Shown one piece after another: positions 51,642 through 58,447 of a stretch of DNA of 58,447 nucleotides. The first letter of the stretch is position 1. Each line of letters begins with the position of its first letter. The DNA lies in the NCBI RefSeq assembly GCF_024448165.1, contig NZ_JAMOLN010000037.1:1-58447 (forward strand). The letters are read 5' to 3'. The stretch comes from Streptomyces longispororuber (GTDB taxonomy: Bacteria; Actinomycetota; Actinomycetes; Streptomycetales; Streptomycetaceae). A model generated the notes under the pieces. The model did no database searches. It saw only the letters and a program-made list of their open reading frames with translations, and was not told where the DNA came from. A program made the translations under genes and the position numbers.

Positions 51642-52472
51642 TCAAGATCCTTCTCCCCGTGCCGCGTCGAGCCTGGCGGCGGCCGTCCTGGTGCGCAGCG
51701 CCCGGCGGTTCGAACGCTCCTTGAGGATGACCTTCAGGACCCGGATACCGTCGCGCACGGCCCGCAGGTTGCTCGCGCCGTGGATCCGCAGGTACTCGTG
51801 GCTGGGGATCTCCTGGACCTTCAGGCCCGCCTTGACGACCCGGATGTTCATCAGCGTCTCGACCTCGAAGCCGGTGCAGTCGAGGTCGATCTCGTCGAGG
51901 CAGTGCCGCCAGAACGCGTTGTAGCCGTAGCAGAGGTCGGTGTAGCGGGCGCCGAACTTGGCGTTCACGGCCGAGCACAGCGCCCAGTTGCCGAGCTTGC
52001 GGATCGGCGTCATGTCGTCCGTGCCGCCGCCGTTGGCGAACCGCGAGCCCTTGGCGAAGTCGGCGCCGGAGACGAGCGCCGACACGTAGCTGACGATCTC
52101 CTGGCCGTCGGCGGAGCCGTCCGCGTCGACCATCACGATGATGTCGCCGGAGCACGCCTCGAAGCCGGTGATCAGGGCATCCCCCTTGCCCTTGCCGCGC
52201 TGCGGCACGACCACGACTTCCGGCCACAGTTCGCGGGCCACTTCAACGGTGTCGTCCGTCGAATTCCCGTCGACCAGGACCACTTCGTGGATCCATTCCG
52301 GCAGGGTCTTGAACACGTACGGGAGATTCTCCGCCTCGTTCATGGCGGGAATGACCACGCTCACCCGTGGCGCAATGGCCAGGTGCGTGGAGATCGCCCG
52401 GTACTGGGCGGGTATTCGGGCCGGTGCGGTCCCCTCGTCGGGGATCACCGGGCGCACAACGGAACTGCTCAT
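51642..52472 (-). CDS. Family 2 glycosyltransferase, dolichyl-phosphate-mannose-synthase-like
   Basis: The 276-residue protein has the DPM1-like GT2 pattern: RVSVVIPAMNEAENLPYVFKTLP, EVVLVDGNSTDDTVEVAREL, QRGKGKGDALITGFEAC and the metal site VMVDADGSADG. CYGYNAFWRHCLDEIDLDCTGFEVETLMNIR is also typical of polyprenyl-phosphate glycosyltransferases. It probably charges a lipid carrier or starts the glycan. It is the first gene of the minus-strand cluster; a strong hairpin lies in its leader. Confidence 0.92.
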   Translation of the reverse strand: MSSSVVRPVIPDEGTAPARIPAQYRAISTHLAIAPRVSVVIPAMNEAENLPYVFKTLPEWIHEVVLVDGNSTDDTVEVARELWPEVVVVPQRGKGKGDALITGFEACSGDIIVMVDADGSADGQEIVSYVSALVSGADFAKGSRFANGGGTDDMTPIRKLGNWALCSAVNAKFGARYTDLCYGYNAFWRHCLDEIDLDCTGFEVETLMNIRVVKAGLKVQEIPSHEYLRIHGASNLRAVRDGIRVLKVILKERSNRRALRTRTAAARLDAARGEGS

Positions 52473-52865
52473 GAGTCTGGTCCCTCTCGTCCGGTGGACC
52501 GCCCGCCCCCGGGCGGTCCGGCTGGATATCCGGTTCGAAAGGGGGGTTCTCACCTACGGCCAGGCCGGAACGGATCTCCGTACGGGCCGGGTGAGCTGGC
52601 AATACACACCGGTTGGTTGGACCGGCCGCGCGGCACGCGACTCGGCGACCCATGACATGAAAGATCGAGGCTCACCGAGCACGGCACCCCCCTACCGCGC
52701 CCCGCGCCGGACCGTCGCGATCTTGAGCCCTCCCCTAGATCGCATTGCGTGATGGACCGATGCGGGTGGATGTACGACGGTATTGATGATTGAGACTGTA
52801 TGGCAAGACCTGGAACGAGGCCTCACGTTTTTGTTGTTCTGTCCTTTACCTGAACTCCTGTCCCT
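52473..52865 (-). promoter_or_regulatory. Leader and promoter region of the polysaccharide cluster
   Basis: This 393-bp stretch holds no gene. A perfect 10-bp hairpin (GGACCGCCCG, loop CCCC, CGGGCGGTCC; 52496-52519) ends 24 nt before the glycosyltransferase start, next to a GAGGGA ribosome site. An inverted repeat GCGATCT-N13-AGATCGC lies at 52717-52743. The stretch 52745-52860 is clearly AT-richer than the flanks (TTTTTGTTGTTCTG), a likely promoter or regulatory zone. Confidence 0.55.
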
Positions 52866-53288
52866 CTAGCGGATTTTGTTCCTCCATTTTCGGACCGCCA
52901 GTTGGGCCAGGAATGCGAGAGCGCTGAGGACGCCCACCGTGACGATTCCGCCGTCCACCGACCAGCGGTGCGTGGCGAGCATGCCCTGGGCGACCAGCAT
53001 CACCACGGCGACCGCGCCGGCGGCCGAGGTGAGCGCACGGGCCCATGGGTCGAGGCCGCGCAGGGCGGCCGCGAAGGCGGCGCCGGGCGCGGCGAGCAGG
53101 AAGAAGAGCGCGAGTGGTCCGCGCAGGGGTGACGACGCGTGCGAGAGCGCCAGGACGAGGCCCGCGCCCGCCGCGACGGCGCCCGCTCCCGCGAGCAGGT
53201 ACGGCGCGTCTCTGCCCGGTGGCGAAGAGTCCGCCGGGCCGTCCCCCGAACCGCCGGATGACGACGGCTTGATACCGATGGTCTGCAT
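52866..53288 (-). CDS. Small integral membrane protein
   Basis: The 140-residue protein has a Ser/Gly/Asp-rich cytoplasmic N-terminus and four predicted helices (YLLAGAGAVAAGAGLVLALS; GPLALFFLLAAPGAAFAAAL; ALTSAAGAVAVVMLVAQGML; GIVTVGVLSALAFLAQLAV), ending in a basic tail. The ATG giving MQTIGIKPSSS follows GGGGGAAACG. No family is recognised. Position upstream of the polysaccharide cluster on the same strand suggests, but does not show, a link. Confidence 0.75.
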   Translation of the reverse strand: MQTIGIKPSSSGGSGDGPADSSPPGRDAPYLLAGAGAVAAGAGLVLALSHASSPLRGPLALFFLLAAPGAAFAAALRGLDPWARALTSAAGAVAVVMLVAQGMLATHRWSVDGGIVTVGVLSALAFLAQLAVRKWRNKIR

Positions 53289-53414
53289 TGGCGACGTTTC
53301 CCCCCGAAGCGCCGGATGCCGGACTTCAATGTCGCGCAGCGGCGGGGGGTGCGTCAAGATGCGGAGGGTATGCGAAGAGTTCCCCGGATGCGGTGGATGC
53401 ACCCGGGGAACTAC

Positions 53415-53447
53415 GTTGACCACTATGTGAGTTGACGGTCAGTCAAC
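53415..53447. promoter_or_regulatory. GTTGAC repeats in the promoter of the small membrane protein
   Basis: GTTGAC at 53415 and 53431 form a direct repeat. The second also pairs with GTCAAC at 53442 (GTTGAC-N5-GTCAAC). On the minus strand these include TTGACT, a good -35 hexamer. The element could be a promoter with an operator. Confidence 0.4.
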
Positions 53448-53482
53448 AACCGCATCACCCGCATCTTCCGTACCGGCCTCGG

Positions 53483-54700
53483 CTACGGGACGAGCTTCAG
53501 GAGCTTGTTCGGCGAGCCGGTGCCGGGGCTGGTGACGACGCCGGACGTGGCCCCGTTCACCAGGGCCGTGGCGACCTGGGCGGGCGTGGCGGAGGTGTGG
53601 CCCGCCAGATAGACGGCGGCCGCGCCCGCGACGTGCGGGGTGGCCATCGACGTGCCCGAGATCGTGTTGGTCGCGGAGTCGCTGGTGTTCCAGCCCGCGG
53701 TGATCGAGACGCCCGGGGCGAACAGGTCCAGTACGGAACCGTAGTTGGACCAGCTGGCCTTCGCGTCGGTGTTGCTCGTGGCGCCGACGGTGATGGCCTG
53801 GGTGACCCGGGCGGGCGACGAGGTGGACGCGTTCGCACCGGAGTTGCCGGCCGCGATCGCGTAGGTGACGCCGCTGGAGATGGAGTTGCGCACGGCGGTG
53901 TCGAGCGCGGTGCTCGTGCCGCCGCCGAGCGACAGGTTCGCCACCGACGGGCCGCTGTGGTTGTTCGTGACCCAGTCGATGCCCGCGATGACGCCCGCGG
54001 TGGTGCCCGATCCGCTGTCGTCGAGCACGCGCACCGCCACGATCTTCGCCTTCTTGGCGACGCCGTAGGTGGTGCCCGCGATGGTGGTGGCCACGTGGGT
54101 GCCGTGGCCGTTGCCGTCCTGTGCGACGGAGTCCCCGTCGACCGCGTCGTAGCCGTTCGAGGCGCGGCCGCTGATCTGGGAGTGCGTGATCCGCACGCCG
54201 GTGTCGATGACGTAGGCCGTCACCCCGCTGCCGGCGGTGTCCGGGTAGGTGTACGTGCCGGAGAGCGGCAGGGCGCTCTGGTCGATCCGGTCCAGGCCCC
54301 AGGGGGCGCTGGTCTGGGTGGCGTCCACGTGCACGCGCTGGTTCTGTTCGACGGACGCCACGGCCGGGTCGGCCGCGAGTCTGCCCGCCTCGGTGGCCGA
54401 AAGCCCCCGCACGGCATAGCCGTTGAGGGCGGTGCGGAACGTCTTCTGCACCGTGCCGCCGTACGCGGATATCAGGCCCTTGCCGTCGGCGGAGGCGGCC
54501 GTGAGGCCCGCCGTGCTCTGCGCGGGCTTCTTGAGCGTGACGATGTAGCTGCCCCGGACCGCCTCGGCGGAGCCGGCCGCCAGGACCTTGCCCTCGGCCG
54601 GGGTGGCGGCCTGGGCGGGCAGGACGGTGAGGGAGCCGAGCAGGCCGACGGCCGCCGCGGTGGAAGCGGCCGCGGTCACCAGTGCTTTGGAGAGTGCCAT
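53483..54700 (-). CDS. Secreted subtilisin-like protease (S8 family)
   Basis: The 405-residue precursor has a signal peptide ending near PAQAAT (residue 32), an I9 inhibitor propeptide (GSYIVTLKKPAQSTAGL..GYAVRGLSATEAGRLAADPAVASVEQN) and an S8 catalytic domain with D166 (VIDTGV), H199 (GHGTHVA) and S351 (GTSMATPHVAG). There is no C-terminal extra domain. It is an extracellular protease of the proteinase K-like group. A perfect hairpin lies in its leader. The start is supported by GGAGGACT upstream of ATG. Confidence 0.95.
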   Translation of the reverse strand: MALSKALVTAAASTAAAVGLLGSLTVLPAQAATPAEGKVLAAGSAEAVRGSYIVTLKKPAQSTAGLTAASADGKGLISAYGGTVQKTFRTALNGYAVRGLSATEAGRLAADPAVASVEQNQRVHVDATQTSAPWGLDRIDQSALPLSGTYTYPDTAGSGVTAYVIDTGVRITHSQISGRASNGYDAVDGDSVAQDGNGHGTHVATTIAGTTYGVAKKAKIVAVRVLDDSGSGTTAGVIAGIDWVTNNHSGPSVANLSLGGGTSTALDTAVRNSISSGVTYAIAAGNSGANASTSSPARVTQAITVGATSNTDAKASWSNYGSVLDLFAPGVSITAGWNTSDSATNTISGTSMATPHVAGAAAVYLAGHTSATPAQVATALVNGATSGVVTSPGTGSPNKLLKLVP

Positions 54701-54726
54701 TACGAGGGAGTCCTCCTCATAGGCGG

Positions 54727-54750
54727 CGCGCGCCCCGAACGGGGCGCGCG
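54727..54750 (-). promoter_or_regulatory. Leader hairpin of the S8 protease mRNA
   Basis: A 10-bp perfect stem (CGCGCGCCCC with GGGGCGCGCG, loop GAAC) lies 27 nt before the protease start codon. It may stabilise the mRNA 5-prime end or affect ribosome access. A very similar arrangement precedes the glycosyltransferase gene at 52496-52519. Confidence 0.7.
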
Positions 54751-54866
54751 TCAGTGGGGGGTGTGCGCTGGGTGGCGCACACGGACCGTTGGAGTGAGGT
54801 CTTCCGCTCCCCGGCCCGTTCAGCAGACTCCGGTATCTACGGGCGTAGCTCAAGCGAACTGAGGGT

Positions 54867-54917
54867 ATGTCACAAGCCTGACATGCACCTGCAATTGAAC
54901 GTTGAGCGAATGTCAGG
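54867..54917 (+). promoter_or_regulatory. ATGTCA/TGACAT operator-like array upstream of the GDSL esterase
   Basis: ATGTCA-N6-TGACAT (54867-54884) is a perfect interrupted palindrome. Its right part, extended to CCTGACAT (54877-54884), also pairs with ATGTCAGG at 54910-54917. Three half sites in 51 bp ahead of a secreted-enzyme gene suggest a regulator-binding region. It could also affect the divergent S8 protease gene. Confidence 0.55.
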
Positions 54918-54988
54918 TCTTGGTACTTCCGAGTAACTCTGTGGCGTGCTACCACATATGTTGCAGAGATCCTGCTAAGGGAGGTTCC

Positions 54989-55804
54989 ATGAGACGTTTC
55001 CGACTTGCGGCATACGTGACCTCGTTCCTCTTCGCGGCGACGGCCGCCCTCACCGGGGCGACCGCCGCTCAGGCCTCGGACAACTCGGCGGCCGCAGCCA
55101 CCGGGTACGTCGCCCTCGGCGACTCCTACTCCTCAGGAGTCGGAGCCGGCAGCTACGACAGTGGCAGCGGCGACTGCAAGCGCTCCACCAAGGCGTATCC
55201 GGCGCTGTGGGCCGCGGCCCACTCCCCCTCCAGCTTCACCTTCGCCGCGTGCTCGGGCGCCCGCACGGACGATGTGCTCGCAGGCCAGCTCGGGTCCCTC
55301 GGCTCGGGCACCGGCCTCGTCTCCATCAGCATCGGAGGCAATGACGCGGGCTTCGCCGACGTCATGACGACCTGCGTCCTCTACTCCGAGTCCACCTGCG
55401 TCAACCGGGTCAACGAGGCCCGCGCGTACGTCACGTCGACCTTGCCCGGCAAGCTCGACCAGGTGTACTTGGCGATCAGTTCGAGGGCCGCCTCCGCCCA
55501 TGTGGTGGTCCTCGGCTACCCCCGCTTCTACAAGCTCGGCGGCTCCTGCCTCGCGGGGCTCTCCGAGACCGAGCGGTCCGCCATCAACGGCGCCGCCGAC
55601 CTGCTCAACGCCACCACCGCCAAGCGCGTCGCCGCGCACGGCTTCACCTTCGGCGACGTGACGTCCACGTTCAGCGGCCACGAGATCTGCTCGGGCTCCG
55701 CCTGGCTCCACAGCGTCAACTGGACCAACATCGGCGAGTCGTACCACCCGACCGCCGCCGGACAGTCGGGCGGCTACCTGCCCGTCTTCACGTCCGCAGC
55801 CTGA
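54989..55804 (+). CDS. Secreted SGNH/GDSL esterase
   Basis: The 271-residue precursor has a signal peptide (cleavage near AQAS, residue 29) and the SGNH blocks: nucleophile S46 in ALGDSYSSG, oxyanion Gly around FAACSGARTDDV, Asn in SIGGNDAGF and the catalytic pair ending with H253 in YHPTAAG. Six cysteines fit the three disulfides of Streptomyces GDSL lipases. It hydrolyses esters outside the cell. AAGGGAGG precedes the ATG. SCO1725 is recalled as a similar protein. It is convergent with the kinase gene, 25 bp apart. Confidence 0.94.
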   Translation: MRRFRLAAYVTSFLFAATAALTGATAAQASDNSAAAATGYVALGDSYSSGVGAGSYDSGSGDCKRSTKAYPALWAAAHSPSSFTFAACSGARTDDVLAGQLGSLGSGTGLVSISIGGNDAGFADVMTTCVLYSESTCVNRVNEARAYVTSTLPGKLDQVYLAISSRAASAHVVVLGYPRFYKLGGSCLAGLSETERSAINGAADLLNATTAKRVAAHGFTFGDVTSTFSGHEICSGSAWLHSVNWTNIGESYHPTAAGQSGGYLPVFTSAA

Positions 55805-55829
55805 TCGGCGCACCGGCACACGCAACGCT

Positions 55830-57533
55830 CTAGTACGTGGGTGAACCGGTGGTGGCCCCGGTGGTCGGGGTCACCACTTCACAGGTCACCGCGTACGCCA
55901 CGTAGTTGGACGTCGTCGCCTCCGGGGAGCGCACCTCCACCGCGATCTGGTTCCGCAGCGTGGCGCCCTCCTGGTACTTCGTCTCCGTCGTGTTGACCGT
56001 ACGGCTCTTCGCGTCGCCCGAGCCGAAGCTCAGCGTCTTCCAGCCGGGGTCCGACGGCTCCCCGCTCCGCGTCACCCACCGGTACTCCACCTCGGCGGGC
56101 GTGCGCCCCACCGTGAACGTCGCGGCGAACGCCGGGGCCTCGGCGGCGGGCGGCGGACACGCGCCCGAGTAGCTGCCGCGCACGGCGGAGACGCTCACCC
56201 GCACGGACTGGGCCGGGGTGGTGGTGTGCCCGCCGTTGCCGCCGTTGCCCCCACTCCCACTGGAACTGCCGTTCCCGTTCCCGCCGTTGCCGCTGTTCCC
56301 ACTCCCGTTCCCGTTCCCGCTGCTCGTGGAGCCGGAGGAACCACCGGACGAACCGCCGTTGCCGGAACCGCCGTCGGAGCCCCCGGACGTCCCTCCGCCG
56401 TTCCCGCCGCCGCCCCCGTCGTCGCGGTTCAGCAGCGCGTACGTGAGACCGCCGATGGCCAGCAGCAGTGCCACGATCCCCGCCATCAGGACCAGCGAGG
56501 CGCGGCGGGCGTGGCGGTGGCCCGTGTCCGCGGGAACCGTCGTCGCCGTCGTGGCGGCCCCCGGAGCGGGCGAACCGGCCGGGACGGGGCCGGGCAGCGG
56601 CGGCGTGGACGACGCCGGCTGCTGCCGCGAGGTCACCGTCGGCTGCGACGCCAGCGGCGTGGAGTGCGCCGGGTCGTCGCGCAGCACGCCGCCCGCACCG
56701 ACGATCCGCAGATCGTGCTCGGCCGCCGCGGCACCGATGCGGTCCGCCGGATCCTTGCGGAGCAGGCCCTCGATGACCGGCGTCAGCGGACCCGCCCGGC
56801 GCGGCGGCGGCAGCTCCTCGTCGACGACCGCCCGCAAGGTGCTGAGCGGGGTGTCCTGGCGGAACGGCGAATGCCCCTCCACCGCCGCGTAGAGCAGCAC
56901 GCCGAGCGACCACAGATCGGACTCGGGACCCGGGGTGCGCCCCAACGCCCGCTCCGGGGCGAGGAATTCGGGCGAGCCGATGACCTCACCCGTCATGGTG
57001 AGCGCCGAGGTCCCCTCGACCATCGCGATCCCGAAGTCGGTGAGCACGACCCGGCCGTCGTTCCCCAGCAGGACGTTGCCCGGCTTGACGTCCCGGTGCA
57101 GCACTCCCGCCTCGTGCGCCGCCCGCAGCGCGGCCAGCAGTTCGGCGCCGATGTGCGCGGCCCGCTGCGGCGGCATCGGGCCCTCGGCGTCGAGCTGGTC
57201 CGCCAGGGACACGCCGCGCACCAACTCCATGACGACCCACGGCCGTCCGCCGTCGATGGCCACGTCGTACAGCGTGATTACGTTCCGGTGCGCGATCCGT
57301 GCCGCGGCCCACGCCTCGCGCTCCAGCCGCGCGTACATCCGGTCGACCTCGGCCGCCGGCAGCCCGGCCGGGGCCCGCACCTCCTTCACGGCGGCCTCGC
57401 GGCCGAGCACCTCGTCGCGGGCCCGCCACACGGTGCCCATGCCGCCCTCGCCGATCGCGTCGAGCAGGCGGTACCGGCCGGCGACGAGCCGCCCGCTCCC
57501 ACGCTCGCTTCCACTGCCCGGCCCTGCGCTCAC
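55830..57533 (-). CDS. PknB-type transmembrane Ser/Thr protein kinase
   Basis: The 567-residue protein has a complete kinase domain (glycine loop GEGGMGTV 28-35, K50, HRDVKPGN 146-153, DFG 166-168, APE 192-194) and a Pro/Ala/Thr-rich juxtamembrane part. One membrane helix (LVLMAGIVALLLAIGGLTYALL) is followed by a Gly/Ser/Asn-rich linker of about 80 residues and an extracellular beta-rich domain with two cysteines (SGACPPP, AVTCEV) likely in a disulfide. There are no PASTA repeats, so the signal differs from peptidoglycan-sensing kinases. The ligand is unknown. Confidence 0.94.
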   Translation of the reverse strand: MSAGPGSGSERGSGRLVAGRYRLLDAIGEGGMGTVWRARDEVLGREAAVKEVRAPAGLPAAEVDRMYARLEREAWAAARIAHRNVITLYDVAIDGGRPWVVMELVRGVSLADQLDAEGPMPPQRAAHIGAELLAALRAAHEAGVLHRDVKPGNVLLGNDGRVVLTDFGIAMVEGTSALTMTGEVIGSPEFLAPERALGRTPGPESDLWSLGVLLYAAVEGHSPFRQDTPLSTLRAVVDEELPPPRRAGPLTPVIEGLLRKDPADRIGAAAAEHDLRIVGAGGVLRDDPAHSTPLASQPTVTSRQQPASSTPPLPGPVPAGSPAPGAATTATTVPADTGHRHARRASLVLMAGIVALLLAIGGLTYALLNRDDGGGGGNGGGTSGGSDGGSGNGGSSGGSSGSTSSGNGNGSGNSGNGGNGNGSSSGSGGNGGNGGHTTTPAQSVRVSVSAVRGSYSGACPPPAAEAPAFAATFTVGRTPAEVEYRWVTRSGEPSDPGWKTLSFGSGDAKSRTVNTTETKYQEGATLRNQIAVEVRSPEATTSNYVAYAVTCEVVTPTTGATTGSPTY

Positions 57534-57575
57534 GGGCGCCCCCCACTCGCCAAGACAAGTCTGAACAAAAGTAGC

Positions 57576-58447
57576 TCAACCGAGCGCCGTTGCCGCCCCC
57601 TTGAACACCAATCCGCACCCCAGGGCGACCACGACGCAGGCCGAACCGAACGGCACCAGGCGTTGCGCCGCGCGCCGCGTGCGGGATCGGGCCCCGGCGA
57701 TCCGGCGGGCCGCGAACGCTCCCGCCCGGACGACGACGAAGCCGGCCGCGGTGAGGGTGACGGCGAGTCCCGCGCCGTACGCGATCACCAGCAGCACGCC
57801 GAACCAGGCCTGGCCGAGCGCGGCGGCGCCGACCAGGACGACGACGGCGGACGGGCTGGGGACGAGGCCGCCGGCGAAGCCGAGGAAGAGGGCTCCGCGG
57901 ACGGTGGGGGCGGGGTGGTCGTGGGAGTGGCCGTGGCCGTGATCGTGGCTGTGACCGTGCGGGTGGCCGTGGTCGTGGTCGTGGTTGTGGTGGTGGGTGT
58001 GGCCGTGGCCGTGGTGGCGGGCTCGCCAGGCCTTGCGGACGAGCATCACGCCCGCCGCCGTCACCAGGGCGCCGCTGGCCACGCCGAGCCAGGCCACGAT
58101 CGAGGGCGCCGCCGCGGAGCCGCCGATGACCAGGGCGCCGAGCGCGACCACGCCGAGCGTGTGGGTCACCGTGACCGACGCCGCGAGCGGCAGTACGTCA
58201 CGGAGCCTGGCCCGGCCGCGGGCCGCGGCGGTCGCCGCCATCAGGGTCTTGCCGTGGCCGGGTGCCAGCGCGTGCAGCGCGCCCAGCAGGAGGGCCGTGG
58301 CCAGGGCGAGCGCGGCGAACCCCGGGGTGAGGTCGTGCCGGGCCACGAGGCCGGTCAGCGCGCTGGTCCAGCGGTCGGCGCCGCGGGGCAGTACGGAGGC
58401 GGCGGGCGGCTCCGGACGCTTCTCCTCGGTCAGCGCCGGGCCGCCGG
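57576..58447 (-). CDS. NicO/RcnA-type nickel-cobalt transporter, 5-prime end outside window
   Basis: The visible part has six helices and the NicO signatures HALAPGHGKTLMAA and VTVTHTLGVVALG. A His-rich cytoplasmic loop of about 33 residues (HGHGHTHHHNHDHDHGH and more) can bind metal. The frame stays open to the right edge (reading ADRWTSALTGLVARHDLTPG), so the GTG at 58346 is probably not the true start. Such proteins export or import Ni/Co. A larger extracytoplasmic N-terminal part is likely, as in other actinobacterial members. Confidence 0.88.
   Translation of the reverse strand, partial: GGPALTEEKRPEPPAASVLPRGADRWTSALTGLVARHDLTPGFAALALATALLLGALHALAPGHGKTLMAATAAARGRARLRDVLPLAASVTVTHTLGVVALGALVIGGSAAAPSIVAWLGVASGALVTAAGVMLVRKAWRARHHGHGHTHHHNHDHDHGHPHGHSHDHGHGHSHDHPAPTVRGALFLGFAGGLVPSPSAVVVLVGAAALGQAWFGVLLVIAYGAGLAVTLTAAGFVVVRAGAFAARRIAGARSRTRRAAQRLVPFGSACVVVALGCGLVFKGAATALG
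57915..58016 (-). repeat. His-codon low-complexity repeat
   Basis: On the plus strand short units such as GTGGCC, GTGGTC and GTGATC alternate, encoding the His-Asp-Gly loop of the transporter. The repeat is inside the coding frame and may vary in length between strains. Confidence 0.8.

Noticed and set aside
57915..58016. GTGGCC-type repeats considered as intergenic microsatellite
   Set aside because: They encode the His-rich loop of a NicO transporter in frame.
1..58447. tRNA genes, rRNA, insertion sequences or prophage genes
   Set aside because: No T-arm consensus with acceptor pairing, no transposase or integrase motifs and no phage structural proteins were found while reading both strands; a covariance-model search was not possible.

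Overview
The window is about 58 kb of very high-GC DNA with the gene density, GTG/TTG starts, overlapping ATGA/GTGA junctions, twin-arginine-rich and secreted proteins and conservon operon typical of a Streptomyces chromosome. From memory of gene order, the backbone (SepF-like gene, dnaE2 plus Y-family polymerase, secreted lipase, sortase-anchored LPMO, GDSL esterase, Ser/Thr kinase) resembles the SCO1725-SCO1749 neighbourhood of S. coelicolor. This was not checked against any database.

Layout. (1) 1-6 kb: a short SepF-like cell-division gene, a divergent DUF5685 protein with a collagen-like Gly-Pro stretch and a cysteine-rich tail, then a complete conservon cvnABCD (sensor kinase-like CvnA, roadblock CvnB, DUF742 CvnC, small GTPase-like CvnD). 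(2) 6-16 kb: an accessory-looking island. An eight-gene translationally coupled run encodes two amino-acid-type ABC permeases, an FAD/NAD(P)-binding enzyme placed between them, the ATPase, a lipoprotein binding protein, two flavin (LLM-class) oxidoreductases and a DUF1684 protein; a second, paralogous binding protein is divergent. This is the best candidate for an undescribed uptake-and-oxidation system. (3) 16-22.6 kb: two streptogrisin-like secreted proteases flanking a slipin, and bifunctional adhE under a Rex-like operator. (4) 22.6-25.5 kb: AAA ATPase, acetate-type (GPR1/FUN34/YaaH) transporter, DUF3533-like membrane protein. (5) 25.6-30.1 kb: a LexA-type site ahead of dnaE2 and an ImuB-like, apparently catalytically degenerate Y-family polymerase. 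(6) 30-34.7 kb: EamA exporter with its TetR regulator, cupin and MarR pair with a striking operator array, secreted lipase, sortase-anchored LPMO. (7) 34.9-40.3 kb: a broken FG-GAP lipoprotein gene, a CitB-type response regulator and the tripartite tricarboxylate transporter tctCBA. (8) 40.3-44.2 kb: small, regulatory and hypothetical genes. (9) 44.3-52.5 kb: an envelope polysaccharide cluster (two GT2 enzymes, polysaccharide deacetylase, a 1315-residue flippase fused to a second polytopic domain) with a convergent GH39-like hydrolase. (10) 52.8-58.4 kb: membrane protein, subtilisin-like protease, GDSL esterase, Ser/Thr kinase and a NicO-type Ni/Co transporter cut by the window edge.

Non-coding structure is unusually readable: several operators (Rex/CRP, LexA, TetR, MarR, TTAC-N6-GTAA pair), perfect terminator hairpins between convergent genes, a dispersed GC-rich palindromic repeat with four recognisable copies, a heptamer microsatellite, and two 10-bp leader hairpins just upstream of start codons. 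No tRNA, rRNA, insertion sequence, prophage or CRISPR array was recognised. All assignments come from reading the sequence; hand alignments to families were not verified computationally.
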